Source of the DNA: a virus
Length of the DNA stretch: 41,243 bases
Direction: 5' to 3' (one strand)
Virus record (IMG/VR): IMGVR_UViG_3300042905_002435
Coordinates: 1-41,243 of that record
Made by a program: the position numbers and the translations under genes. Every line of letters begins with the position of its first letter. Position 1 is the first letter of the stretch. Of this stretch, positions 23,566 to 30,666 are shown in pieces. Under the pieces are notes generated by a model. The model had not been told where the DNA came from. It saw only the letters and a list, made by a program, of their open reading frames with translations, and made no database searches.

Positions 23566-23668
23566 CAGGTTGATTAAATTTTTCTGGGTAATTTAACCTT
23601 TCCCATTCTTCATCACTAACTGGCCACCAATTAGTAATACTTGTTTTGATTTGAGTTGCGATATTCAT
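23540..23668 (-). CDS. 42-residue small phage protein
   Basis: Starts MNIATQIKTSITNWWPVSDE, then EEWERLNYPEKF, with a charged Lys/Glu/Gln tail. GGAGG lies 5 nt before the ATG, an excellent SD. It overlaps the 30-residue gene upstream in a different frame and carries the next promoter in its 3' end. Unknown function. Confidence 0.6.
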   Translation of the reverse strand: MNIATQIKTSITNWWPVSDEEWERLNYPEKFNQPVDKEQEKK

Positions 23669-23723
23669 TTATAGCCTCCGCCCATGCAACAAGGAAGTCA
23701 TAAAATCCTTTTAAAAATTTCAT
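23631..23723 (-). CDS. 30-residue small phage protein
   Basis: Starts MKFLKGFYDFLVAWAEAIN: an amphipathic helix with a polar Asn/Gln/Tyr end. SD AAAGGAA precedes it, and the ATG overlaps the upstream stop by ATGA. It overlaps the next small gene by 38 bp. Short helices of this build are common between T4-like genes. Could be chance, but start signals are good. Confidence 0.45.
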   Translation of the reverse strand: MKFLKGFYDFLVAWAEAINEYRNSNQNKYY

Positions 23724-23914
23724 AAAAAATTCCTTTCTTGTTTTCTTTGAAAATCAATCGCATATCTTTCAACATCACCTGGAGTTTGTGGATTACGGTT
23801 GATAATATAATTTTCTAATTCTTTTCCATATGTTGTTTCTCTAAACATACCTACCATGCTTATGAAAATTCCAGCCAAGGCAAGTACTATAGAAACTACT
23901 AAAGCACCTAACAT
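23720..23914 (-). CDS. Small membrane protein
   Basis: 64 residues from the ATG at 23914 (SD AAGGGAAAA; the longer frame runs into the upstream gene). Membrane segment LGALVVSIVLALAGIFISMV, then a charged tail (DVERYAIDFQRKQERN). Unknown function. Confidence 0.6.
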   Translation of the reverse strand: MLGALVVSIVLALAGIFISMVGMFRETTYGKELENYIINRNPQTPGDVERYAIDFQRKQERNFL

Positions 23915-23915
23915 T

Positions 23916-24185
23916 TTATTTTCCCTTCTTTTTGCTAATAGCAGGAACAAAGGAATTGAAGCTATTGGTCATCTCATCAAAGAATTCTTTGCTTGCAAAG
24001 ATCATTCCCAATGATGTGGCTGCAGTTGTTCCTGCTGATATCGCAGATTTTGTATATGAGGTTTGTGTGTCAACGAATTGATTTAACGCTCTTGCGATGC
24101 CTTCGTGTGAAACAAAGGTGTTGACAAAATTCTTTTTGGATGTTTGAACCGCATCAATGGCGGCATCTGTAAATGTGTTAAACAT
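23916..24185 (-). CDS. Phasin-like helical protein
   Basis: 89 residues from the ATG at 24185 (SD AAGGAGAC). The run FTDAAIDAVQTSKKNFVNTF, then RALNQFVDTQTSYTKSAIS has the amphipathic helical pattern and length of the phasin_2 type proteins that coat polyhydroxyalkanoate granules. Similarity is by pattern only; a phage structural or membrane role is equally possible. Late motif TATAAATA 36 nt upstream. Confidence 0.5.
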   Translation of the reverse strand: MFNTFTDAAIDAVQTSKKNFVNTFVSHEGIARALNQFVDTQTSYTKSAISAGTTAATSLGMIFASKEFFDEMTNSFNSFVPAISKKKGK

Positions 24186-24220
24186 GTGTGTCTCCTTGTG
24201 TGTATGTGTTTTAACATTAG

Positions 24221-24228
24221 TATTTATA
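24221..24228 (-). promoter_or_regulatory. T4 late promoter consensus TATAAATA
   Basis: Minus strand TATAAATA with a normal distance (about 36 nt) to the ATG of the phasin-like gene. It lies inside ATTAGTATAAATACTAAT, an inverted repeat. Confidence 0.55.
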
Positions 24229-24270
24229 CTAATATATTGACGCAAAATATTTAGATATAAAAAGTGGGGA

Positions 24271-24531
24271 CTAGCCCCACTTTTCTTCATACCTCTTTAG
24301 TGCCATTTGTCTTGCAAACCAAAGTCTGAATTTTACATAGTCACTAAGTTCTTCGTCATCATCAACAGGAATAAATCTGAAATCCTGAGGTCTTCTAGAA
24401 TAACCAACATAAATGTCGTCATCGTAAACTTCTATTTCTACTGGATCATATCCCTGAAGTAATAATGTGAACCGATGAGGATTACTTCTTAGGAGCCTCG
24501 GCTTTAGGGGCTTCCTTTTTAGCAGGCTCAC
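24271..24531 (-). CDS. Conserved phage hypothetical protein
   Basis: Up to 86 residues. The only listed in-frame start is a GTG at 24531, overlapping the upstream gene by 50 bp; the true start may be internal and non-ATG. VEIEVYDDDIYVGYSRRPQD, then DDDEELSDYVKFRLWFARQM is a conserved phage pattern with unknown function. Confidence 0.6.
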   Translation of the reverse strand: MSLLKRKPLKPRLLRSNPHRFTLLLQGYDPVEIEVYDDDIYVGYSRRPQDFRFIPVDDDEELSDYVKFRLWFARQMALKRYEEKWG

Positions 24532-24712
24532 TTTTGGTGGCGTCAGCAGGCTTGGCTTCTTCCTTCTTCTTAGCCAACTTCATTTCAGGCTTCTTTTCTT
24601 CAGCCTTGGCAGGAGCTGCGGCTGCAGGCTTAACTTCTTCTTTCTTTGCAGGTTCTGCGGCAAAAGCAGAAACAGCGAAAAGACCAGCGATCATAGTTGC
24701 GATAAGTTTCAT
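24482..24712 (-). CDS. Secreted Lys/Ala/Pro-rich small protein
   Basis: 76 residues from the ATG at 24712 (SD AAAAGGAAA). MKLIATMIAGLFAVSAFAA is a clear signal peptide with cleavage after AFAA. The mature part is low complexity (KKEEVKPAAAAPAKAEEKK), with alternating Lys, Glu, Ala and Pro. Probably periplasmic. Resembles the tail of the 12991-13299 protein. Confidence 0.65.
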   Translation of the reverse strand: MKLIATMIAGLFAVSAFAAEPAKKEEVKPAAAAPAKAEEKKPEMKLAKKKEEAKPADATKSEPAKKEAPKAEAPKK

Positions 24713-24819
24713 GTTAATTTCCTTTTTAAAAACACAGAACATAATTGTTACTGTGTACATATATAACGCTTGAACTATCAAACCAGTTTACAACTAATTA
24801 CCCAAATACTAAATACTCT

Positions 24820-25308
24820 ATGATTTATATTTCTTATCTAGGTGTTTACGACGGACAAAACTTTGAGAAGGCTAATACGCCTAATCAGATCGGTACAGCG
24901 ATTACCTCAGGATTCTCTTGTATGATAAATGTTTGGAGAATTGGCGGCAATGTTTGTGTGGGTACTCAAAACAATCCTATCGTAGTGCCCGAACGGTCTA
25001 TACAAGGCCCCAGGTATATTATAAATGCTATGAATACAGATATGCAGAATTGGCTACAAACACAGCCTAGTAAATTGTATCCATCATATTTTTGGTTCCC
25101 TACCGCAATGGAGAACACAAATGTTGTTACTAGTAACAACAAGATTATAACCCCGGGTACAGTCCCAGTCAATAATACCAGTATTATGTTCTTACCTGAA
25201 ATAACTGATCGTGGATTGTTAAGTACCGTAAAGTTGCGTTGTTTCGGGGTTATCAGTAACTATCTGACTTTCATCAAACGAATGCGTAATGAAGGTACTT
25301 GGTACTAA
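24820..25308 (+). CDS. GDPD-like fold, probably inactive
   Basis: 162 residues from the ATG at 24820. The order ISYLGVYDG..EKANTP.QIGTAI.SGF, then VW...NVCVGTQNNPIV, then ITPGTVPVNNTSIMFLPE matches phage proteins related to glycerophosphodiester phosphodiesterases (ISHRGN..GP..EKENTP...LGHDEP...WTYPG...SI.VMPE). The catalytic HR is YL here, and HD is TQ, so activity is unlikely. AAATACT precedes the ATG and there is no SD. The stop overlaps the next gene convergently. Confidence 0.5.
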   Translation: MIYISYLGVYDGQNFEKANTPNQIGTAITSGFSCMINVWRIGGNVCVGTQNNPIVVPERSIQGPRYIINAMNTDMQNWLQTQPSKLYPSYFWFPTAMENTNVVTSNNKIITPGTVPVNNTSIMFLPEITDRGLLSTVKLRCFGVISNYLTFIKRMRNEGTWY

Positions 25309-25466
25309 CCGCCCCTACCACTTCTTCTAACTACAGTTGCACCTCCAAAGCCTTTATTAGGTTTCGGTGCTTTACTTTGTTTTTGGTTATTGAATGGATT
25401 AGCATTCTTTTTTGCGGCATTGGCCATATTAATGAATGGGTTTTTGCTTTTCTTTTCTTCTGTCAT
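25305..25466 (-). CDS. 53-residue basic Asn/Lys/Gly-rich protein
   Basis: Starts MTEEKKSKNPFINMANAAKK and ends with GFGGATVVRRSGRGG. Low complexity, strongly basic; similar NPFIN..NPF.. peptides with an RR.GRGG end occur in related phages. The ATG overlaps the upstream stop by ATGA, and SD AAAGGAA lies before it. It may bind nucleic acid (inference). It fills the gap between 25308 and 25463. Confidence 0.65.
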   Translation of the reverse strand: MTEEKKSKNPFINMANAAKKNANPFNNQKQSKAPKPNKGFGGATVVRRSGRGG

Positions 25467-25867
25467 CTTCTTTCCTTTACTGAATCTAAGTATTCATGGA
25501 TCGTTCCGTATAATTTAACTAGCATAGAAGTTTTGCTGTCATACAGTCTTATATAAGCTGATTTGTTTCCGTTGTCTAATTTTTTAACTCCCAAATAATA
25601 AGGACATTTCAACTTTCTTGTAAGTTCAGCAAGCACAATATAATAACTTTTTTTGTCCTGTCTAAAGTCGTGGTCATAGTATTCAATATTAGCCAACTCA
25701 AAAGCAACAACGCCTTCGTCTGTTAAACGAAGGCCTTCTTGTCTGCCCGTAAACCAAAGCTTAAATATTACTTGGTCAATTGGTAATTCATGGTAAATGC
25801 TGGGATGATGAATCTCAGAAAGTATTGCCTCTGTGATTTGTTGCTTGATTGATTTAGGATTGCTCAT
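25463..25867 (-). CDS. Conserved T4-like phage hypothetical protein
   Basis: 134 residues. VIFKLWFTGRQEGLRLTDEG, then KLKCPYYLGVKK, then YIRLYDSKTSMLVKLYG is a recurrent pattern in T4-like phages, function unknown. Overlaps the upstream gene by 14 bp and the next one by ATGA. Confidence 0.75.
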   Translation of the reverse strand: MSNPKSIKQQITEAILSEIHHPSIYHELPIDQVIFKLWFTGRQEGLRLTDEGVVAFELANIEYYDHDFRQDKKSYYIVLAELTRKLKCPYYLGVKKLDNGNKSAYIRLYDSKTSMLVKLYGTIHEYLDSVKERR

Positions 25868-26153
25868 CGGGGTAAACTGTAGTACCCGTGTTCATAAAGA
25901 CTACAGCAAATTTATTTGTTTTAAACTGTGCGTTTAATTTCCTACATAAATTTCTAGCATGTCCAGGATTACTAAAGCTAGTCTTTTTATACTTAGGTGT
26001 GCTTTCATTATCTAAGTAATGTTGACTTTTTAGATTAATAGGCTGGCCATCGTAGAATACTGCCCAAATGCCAGAAGCTTCAACAATCTGATCACATTTG
26101 TAAGTTTTCTTATCTACGATTTCAAGCAAAACCTTTGGTTGCGTCCTACTCAT
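25854..26153 (-). CDS. Conserved phage hypothetical protein
   Basis: 99 residues. GIWAVFYDGQPINLKSQHYL, then KYKKTSFSNPGHARNLCRKL is a conserved phage block. Alpha/beta, no active-site motif. Coupled upstream by ATGA. Confidence 0.7.
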   Translation of the reverse strand: MSRTQPKVLLEIVDKKTYKCDQIVEASGIWAVFYDGQPINLKSQHYLDNESTPKYKKTSFSNPGHARNLCRKLNAQFKTNKFAVVFMNTGTTVYPDEQS

Positions 26154-26356
26154 CTAAAAGTGCCACCCTTCAATTCAATTTTAATAACAGGTTCTTCAAC
26201 GGGTTTCTTTTCCTGAGACTGTGTGTAACAGTCTGCTAATATTTTAGTCAGTTCGTCCCTCAACCCTCTGGCTTCAGAGATGGGAATAACGAAATCTTTA
26301 CTTTGTTTACTTTCTAATAATGAAACCCGATCTATGAACCTTTTAATGTATATCAT
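26150..26356 (-). CDS. Small helical phage protein
   Basis: 68 residues. DRVSLLESKQSKDFVIPISE, then ARGLRDELTKIL is a short coiled-coil pattern shared by T4-like phages. Unknown function. ATGA overlaps on both sides. Confidence 0.7.
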   Translation of the reverse strand: MIYIKRFIDRVSLLESKQSKDFVIPISEARGLRDELTKILADCYTQSQEKKPVEEPVIKIELKGGTFR

Positions 26357-26808
26357 AGACTATTTATCATAGCGTTTGCTTCGGTTTCAGATTTGTAGGG
26401 ACCGATATAGGGATATCTTTGTATAAAGATGTATTTTGGACAAAAAATGACTTGATTTTGTCCATTTTGATTGATTACATAATATCCGGCTGCGTAATAA
26501 CACTTACTTTTTTGCGTTTTTGTATACAAATGCAGTTTGCGCTTAACATCAAACATGCTATTGTATACCTTTGCTGTAGTTGGATAAATCGCAAAAGGTA
26601 ACTGTATTTTAGTCTTGTTTGTTTTTAAAGTTTGAAATTCAATTTTAGTTTTGCGTCTAAGGTCAGATGTATTTTTGTAGTGAACATTTGTTCCGTTTAG
26701 CTTTACATTGAACCCGGACCCCTCAGCAATTACATTACCGACCTTTTTATCTCCGTCGGTAACTACCCAATATTGATCTTTAACAATAGGTTTGGCTGTC
26801 AATGTCAT
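26353..26808 (-). CDS. Conserved phage hypothetical protein
   Basis: 151 residues, beta-rich. KPIVKDQYWVVTDGDKKVGN opens a family known in T4-like phages. The C-terminal block YYVINQNGQNQVIFCPKYIF, then QRYPYIGPYKSETEANAM resembles a small repeat-like domain. No function. SD GGAGATAA. It overlaps its upstream neighbour by 29 bp. Confidence 0.7.
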   Translation of the reverse strand: MTLTAKPIVKDQYWVVTDGDKKVGNVIAEGSGFNVKLNGTNVHYKNTSDLRRKTKIEFQTLKTNKTKIQLPFAIYPTTAKVYNSMFDVKRKLHLYTKTQKSKCYYAAGYYVINQNGQNQVIFCPKYIFIQRYPYIGPYKSETEANAMINSL

Positions 26809-26992
26809 TTTTTATCTCCATATATGGTGCAATATTATTATCAAAAATTTGTGCCATAGTTTGCCACAAACCTTTTCGTTCTTTATCTGTCATGCCCGCC
26901 ACCCACGGCGGATCGTCATCACTGCGGGTAAGTCCGTAGTCATGACGGTAAGTATAACACATATTTGTAATTATTTCATCCCTTGTTTTCAT
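26780..26992 (-). CDS. Small conserved phage protein
   Basis: 70 residues. MKTRDEIITNMCYTYRHDYG, then DDPPWVAGMTDKERKGLWQT, then FDNNIAPYM is a conserved phage pattern. No metal or catalytic motif recognised. Confidence 0.75.
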   Translation of the reverse strand: MKTRDEIITNMCYTYRHDYGLTRSDDDPPWVAGMTDKERKGLWQTMAQIFDNNIAPYMEIKNDIDSQTYC

Positions 26993-27437
26993 CTTTTGTC
27001 AATTCACAAACAAGTAAGAAATGTTCATAGGCTTTCTTCACACTAGGATTAGTCATAAGTTTTTCTGCCTCTGTAATCATTGCCCTTACACCTGCGTCAA
27101 CATGGTCACGTGTGCTACCATAGGTCAATGAACATAGTTCATCGCCCATTTCTTTAGCAAGTTTTTTCCATGCTTTATGTTGTGCTTCGGTAATTGGCTT
27201 ACGCATGGGGCGAGCCTCACTAGCTTTAACCATAGCACTACAAATAGCATCCTCAGCAACACGACCCGCGGCAATTAATGGTGCATATTCAATTTCAACA
27301 TTGTAGCGAGTGCTTTGTCCGCCGGGATAAACCATAACTAGATGAGCACCTTTGGGCATGGCATCCATGAGTGTTTGGTCATACTCATAGACGGGCTTGT
27401 AACGCCGACCAACCTTTTCATAGAAAATCTTTTTCAT
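26976..27437 (-). CDS. Conserved phage hypothetical protein
   Basis: 153 residues from the ATG at 27437, which overlaps the upstream stop by ATGA. MKKIFYEKVGRRYKPVYEYD, then PKGAHLVMVYPGGQSTRYNV is widely conserved in phages with unknown function. The C-terminal half is helical. Confidence 0.75.
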   Translation of the reverse strand: MKKIFYEKVGRRYKPVYEYDQTLMDAMPKGAHLVMVYPGGQSTRYNVEIEYAPLIAAGRVAEDAICSAMVKASEARPMRKPITEAQHKAWKKLAKEMGDELCSLTYGSTRDHVDAGVRAMITEAEKLMTNPSVKKAYEHFLLVCELTKDENKG

Positions 27438-27661
27438 TTTGAAAATTCTTCCCAAAACAATTCATTATCTCTAACTGTTGCTACAGGCTTTAACCAGCCA
27501 TAGTTAATGCATTCTTGAATAATTGATCTATATTCTTTTGGACAACTATTACTAATTTCAAACCCTGCTCTAGGCGCCGTGACCATACCATCAGTTAACA
27601 TCCATTTGGAATCGCCTTGCTTGACAGTACGCAATGATGTTTGCCTAGTAGTGAAACTCAT
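27434..27661 (-). CDS. Small phage hypothetical protein
   Basis: 75 residues. Includes ISNSCPKEYRSIIQECINYG and a Trp-containing end. Unrecognised. Coupled by ATGA at both ends. Confidence 0.65.
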   Translation of the reverse strand: MSFTTRQTSLRTVKQGDSKWMLTDGMVTAPRAGFEISNSCPKEYRSIIQECINYGWLKPVATVRDNELFWEEFSK

Positions 27662-27888
27662 TTTTTCAATTCTTCAAACACAAGTTGTTTTGCCTTATGC
27701 ACAAGCATTTCTTCTTCTTTTTCTAGTATGTGAGGAGCCATCATTGTGACATATTCTAATACTGCTTGTTGGCCTTTTTCGGTTAGTTTATTATACTTGG
27801 AATCAATGGTACTAACATAATAAAGGTCTTTATCCTGTAGTATTTCCATCACGCCTGCACTAAACTGTTTCTTAAGCAGGTTGTCCAT
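27658..27888 (-). CDS. Small helical phage protein
   Basis: 76 residues from the ATG at 27888, chosen because AGGGGAA precedes it; overlap with the nuclease gene is 17 bp. LLKKQFSAGVMEILQDKDLY, then KLTEKGQQAVLEYV is a conserved phage pattern. It follows the RNase H-like nuclease and may be co-expressed with it. Confidence 0.7.
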   Translation of the reverse strand: MDNLLKKQFSAGVMEILQDKDLYYVSTIDSKYNKLTEKGQQAVLEYVTMMAPHILEKEEEMLVHKAKQLVFEELKK

Positions 27889-28882
27889 GTAGTTCCCCTT
27901 TATAAGGAGCATTAAGCCACTTAGCATAAGCCTCAGCGTTTTCACTGATTTTGTTAAGTTCATATTTGCCACAGAATTTCATAAAGTGAACACCAACTTG
28001 GGGTGTAGTAGTAACACGCACCCCTGTACGAATAGATTCATCAACTTTATCTTTGATATCTTGAGGTTGTGCAGTCAAGTCAATCAATGTACGGTTACGC
28101 TCGTAACAATCACGCACCCGATGTTCTTCGCCATTGTGGTCTACCCATCGTTGTAGCATCATGTTGTTCCAATTAAAGCCTTGCTTGTTGCGGTCAGCGT
28201 AAGCCTCAATCAATCCAACCTTGTTTTTGCTACCCTTTTCACGCACACCGGGATATGCACTAAACACATTGTCGGTACTATCACCACGCATACACTTTTT
28301 GAACAACAGGTATTGAGGATCCTCAAGTAACTTGTGTTCTTTAGTCTTTTTGTCTAGTACCGGTTTTCCATTATCCTTGAAGTATCCGTCAAGTTTGATG
28401 AGTTCGTTGGATACGCCGTTGTATTGGAACACGTGTTCAGCAATAAGCTGAACGTAATCAGTATCAGAAGAAATAATGTAGTGCGAGTCATTGGGATGTA
28501 GATGAATAAAACGGGCAATCAAATCATCTGCCTCAGCGTTAGGTTCACGCAGTACAGATACATTGGTCTTTTCACGCAAGTAATTGGTAAACATTTCGTA
28601 TGTTTCCCAAAACATCTTATTTTCTTCAATCTCGGCATCAGTCATTGCCGTTTCATCAAGTTTACGATTAGCCTTGTATGGCTTGTAATAATCTTTACGC
28701 CATGACCTTCCCTCTAAGCAGAATACCACATGGTCAATTTTATGTGTGCGTACAATTTGATTTACACTTGCCAGTGTAAGATGTAATGCCATACCAATCT
28801 TTTCCCATGTATCCGAGTTGCGGCTTGCAACATGTCGGGCACGGAAGAATGTATTGGCTGTGTCAATGAGTGCGTAATTCAT
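27872..28882 (-). CDS. T4 RNase H / FEN-1-like 5' nuclease
   Basis: 336 residues. MNYALIDTANTFFRARH (metal Asp D7), then PNAEADDLIARFI, then IISSDTDYVQL, then MRGDSTDNV: the acidic metal-binding motifs of the 5'-nuclease (FEN/T4 rnh) family. Removes RNA primers and 5' flaps during lagging-strand synthesis. Length is close to T4 RNase H (305). It is the first gene after the palindrome-bearing promoter at 28.9 kb. Confidence 0.9.
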   Translation of the reverse strand: MNYALIDTANTFFRARHVASRNSDTWEKIGMALHLTLASVNQIVRTHKIDHVVFCLEGRSWRKDYYKPYKANRKLDETAMTDAEIEENKMFWETYEMFTNYLREKTNVSVLREPNAEADDLIARFIHLHPNDSHYIISSDTDYVQLIAEHVFQYNGVSNELIKLDGYFKDNGKPVLDKKTKEHKLLEDPQYLLFKKCMRGDSTDNVFSAYPGVREKGSKNKVGLIEAYADRNKQGFNWNNMMLQRWVDHNGEEHRVRDCYERNRTLIDLTAQPQDIKDKVDESIRTGVRVTTTPQVGVHFMKFCGKYELNKISENAEAYAKWLNAPYKGELHGQPA

Positions 28883-28900
28883 GTATGGGATAATATATAG

Positions 28901-28937
28901 TTGAATAATATGCGCTTATTATACGCATATTATTCAA
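28901..28937. repeat. Perfect 14-bp inverted repeat over the nuclease promoter
   Basis: Arms TTGAATAATATGCG (28901-28914) and CGCATATTATTCAA (28924-28937) around 9 nt that contain the -10. It covers spacer, -10 and start site, as expected for a repressor operator. Confidence 0.75.
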
Positions 28938-28946
28938 TTTTGTCAA
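28918..28946 (-). promoter_or_regulatory. Sigma-70 promoter for the nuclease gene
   Basis: Minus strand TTGACA (28941-28946), 17 nt, TATAAT (28918-28923), inside the inverted repeat. Confidence 0.8.
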
Positions 28947-28947
28947 C

Positions 28948-29370
28948 CTATACTAATTCCAAATACTTATCGGGAAAGTTTTTAATACCTTCCTCAATAG
29001 TTTTAGCATTGTATCTAGTAATGGGCAAGAAAGTCTTTTTCAATCTTAGGAGTTTAAGTGGGTGACACTTAATCCTATCCTCAACCAAATTCTGAATATA
29101 CTTGACATTGATATGAATGTGTTTGGGATCTACATATTCACTGGGCGTACGGTTACCTTGTGGATTTTCTAAATAAGGGAAAAGTTCCCTTTTCACATAA
29201 TGCTCACAATTTTTAACGTGTTCATCGTACCCTTCTCTCGCAACGTAGATAGAGTGAAAAGATGGATTGTTATTTCCTTTATCGTAGGATTTAATGCGTG
29301 AACTAATCTTATGTGTAATACCCGGCTTTAGTTTACTGTATACCTCTGCAATGTACAAAAATTGACTCAT
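28948..29370 (-). CDS. GIY-YIG/T5orf172-like protein
   Basis: 140 residues. The start FLYIAEVYSKLKPGITHKIS, then SRIKSYDKGNN resembles the Y-I-..KIGiT..RI.. core of GIY-YIG-related T5orf172/MUG113 proteins, but the GIY and YIG motifs are diverged. Later, YVKRELFPYLEN, then NRTPSEYVDP fits the ELF....R.EW/Y part of that family. Possible DNA-binding or nicking enzyme; activity uncertain. Coupled to the ParB-like gene by ATGA. Confidence 0.5.
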   Translation of the reverse strand: MSQFLYIAEVYSKLKPGITHKISSRIKSYDKGNNNPSFHSIYVAREGYDEHVKNCEHYVKRELFPYLENPQGNRTPSEYVDPKHIHINVKYIQNLVEDRIKCHPLKLLRLKKTFLPITRYNAKTIEEGIKNFPDKYLELV

Positions 29371-30563
29371 TTGAACAACTCCCTTTTTTCCTTACTGAGA
29401 CATTGGAACATTGTCTTACCTTGCTCACAGTAACGACTGGTCAAACTTGTAGGGACATATTGATATGTTCCGCCTGCCTTTTGATAAAGTTGCATCAATA
29501 GTACCAATGAAGCATCACGGGGGCAACCGCTAGGTCTTTCACCAAATGCCTTTTCATAATAATCAGGATATGCTTTTTGAGTAAGGTTCTTAAATTCAGC
29601 ATAGCCACCTGCAACTTCCTTAATAACAGCATTCAAATCTCGCATAAAATCTTTGAATTCTTGTGTTGAAAAGTCAGCACCCTCTTTCAACAATTTTTTA
29701 CGCAAGTCTTGGAAGGGCAATACTTCCATGGCATCAAGGGGTTCTTGTGGCCAGTATTTCTTGTGGTTCTCGCCAATGAACTTGATGTCCTCTACTTCTA
29801 GCTTCTTAAGCAGATTAACATCAATAACAGCTCCTGGTTTGAAACGGTCACTACTGTCAGGATGAACAGGAATCAAATCATGCTTTTCAAGCTCGGCTTG
29901 CTTACGCTCCGCCATGACATATTTTTCTTGTGAACTGTTGTCCAGGCGACTACCGAATACATGAATTTTATGAGTGTCAAAAGGAAGAATAGGAAGTTTA
30001 TCTTCACCGTTGATGCCCAAAAAATGTTCACGGGCAAAACTGAAATCACTTGTTTCAACAACTTGACAATTTACTTCTACATCCAAAAAGTCTTGTGGAT
30101 CAACATCAGGGAACAAGCCTAGCATTGCTCGTACAGCAATAGCAAGTACCGTATGCTGTCCGTCAGTAATATAATATGTATCAGTTCCAGGAATACGAAT
30201 AACGTTAACTGTCATGGGCCTGCGTGAATCCCATGTTGTAACGATCCTAATCAAATGATCCCAGTCAATTCGGCGTTGTACTGCCAATGCCGTAAAGAGA
30301 TTGCGAATTTTAATTCGCATAAGCTTTGGCATCTGATTATATTTTTGGGGTTTACCTTTTCTGTCTTTCTTATACTCGTCAGACTCAAGGATTTTTTTCA
30401 ATGCCTTCAATAGGTCACTATCTTTGAAGTTTTGAATAAGATTGGTAACGCTATTTTGCTCAATGTAACCAGGCTTTTTATCCAGTTCATTTTCTGGAAG
30501 ATCCTTTTTAGTTACCTTTTTAGAGTTGGAAACCCATGCGAACTTAAAGTTAGATGTTGCCAT
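29367..30563 (-). CDS. ParB/DGQH-type protein
   Basis: 398 residues from the ATG at 30563 (SD AAAGGAAA). The N-terminal half has TVNVIRIPGTDTYYITDGQH, then TVLAI, the core of ParB/DGQHR-type nuclease or DNA-binding domains (GxH in place of GxR/ER). The rest (about 200-398) is helical and unrecognised. ParB-type phage proteins act in partition, DNA modification or nicking; here the role is open. Paired with the GIY-YIG-like gene; own promoter with an operator-like half-site. Confidence 0.6.
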   Translation of the reverse strand: MATSNFKFAWVSNSKKVTKKDLPENELDKKPGYIEQNSVTNLIQNFKDSDLLKALKKILESDEYKKDRKGKPQKYNQMPKLMRIKIRNLFTALAVQRRIDWDHLIRIVTTWDSRRPMTVNVIRIPGTDTYYITDGQHTVLAIAVRAMLGLFPDVDPQDFLDVEVNCQVVETSDFSFAREHFLGINGEDKLPILPFDTHKIHVFGSRLDNSSQEKYVMAERKQAELEKHDLIPVHPDSSDRFKPGAVIDVNLLKKLEVEDIKFIGENHKKYWPQEPLDAMEVLPFQDLRKKLLKEGADFSTQEFKDFMRDLNAVIKEVAGGYAEFKNLTQKAYPDYYEKAFGERPSGCPRDASLVLLMQLYQKAGGTYQYVPTSLTSRYCEQGKTMFQCLSKEKRELFK

Positions 30564-30603
30564 AATTTTTCCTTTCATTAAATTAAATTAGGCTGTGCAA
30601 AGA

Positions 30604-30614
30604 ATATTATTCAA
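30604..30614. repeat. Half-site ATATTATTCAA shared with the 28.9 kb operator
   Basis: The 11-mer is identical to 28927-28937 and here lies within GGCTGTGC...GCACAACC, an imperfect 8-bp inverted repeat (30592-30624), just downstream of the -10. Confidence 0.4.
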
Positions 30615-30625
30615 CGCACAACCTA

Positions 30626-30654
30626 AGTATACATGAAAAGCTTTTTATTGACAA
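30626..30654 (-). promoter_or_regulatory. Sigma-70 promoter for the ParB-like gene
   Basis: Minus strand TTGTCA (30649-30654), 17 nt, TATACT (30626-30631). Confidence 0.6.
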
Positions 30655-30666
30655 CAAAATGGGTAT

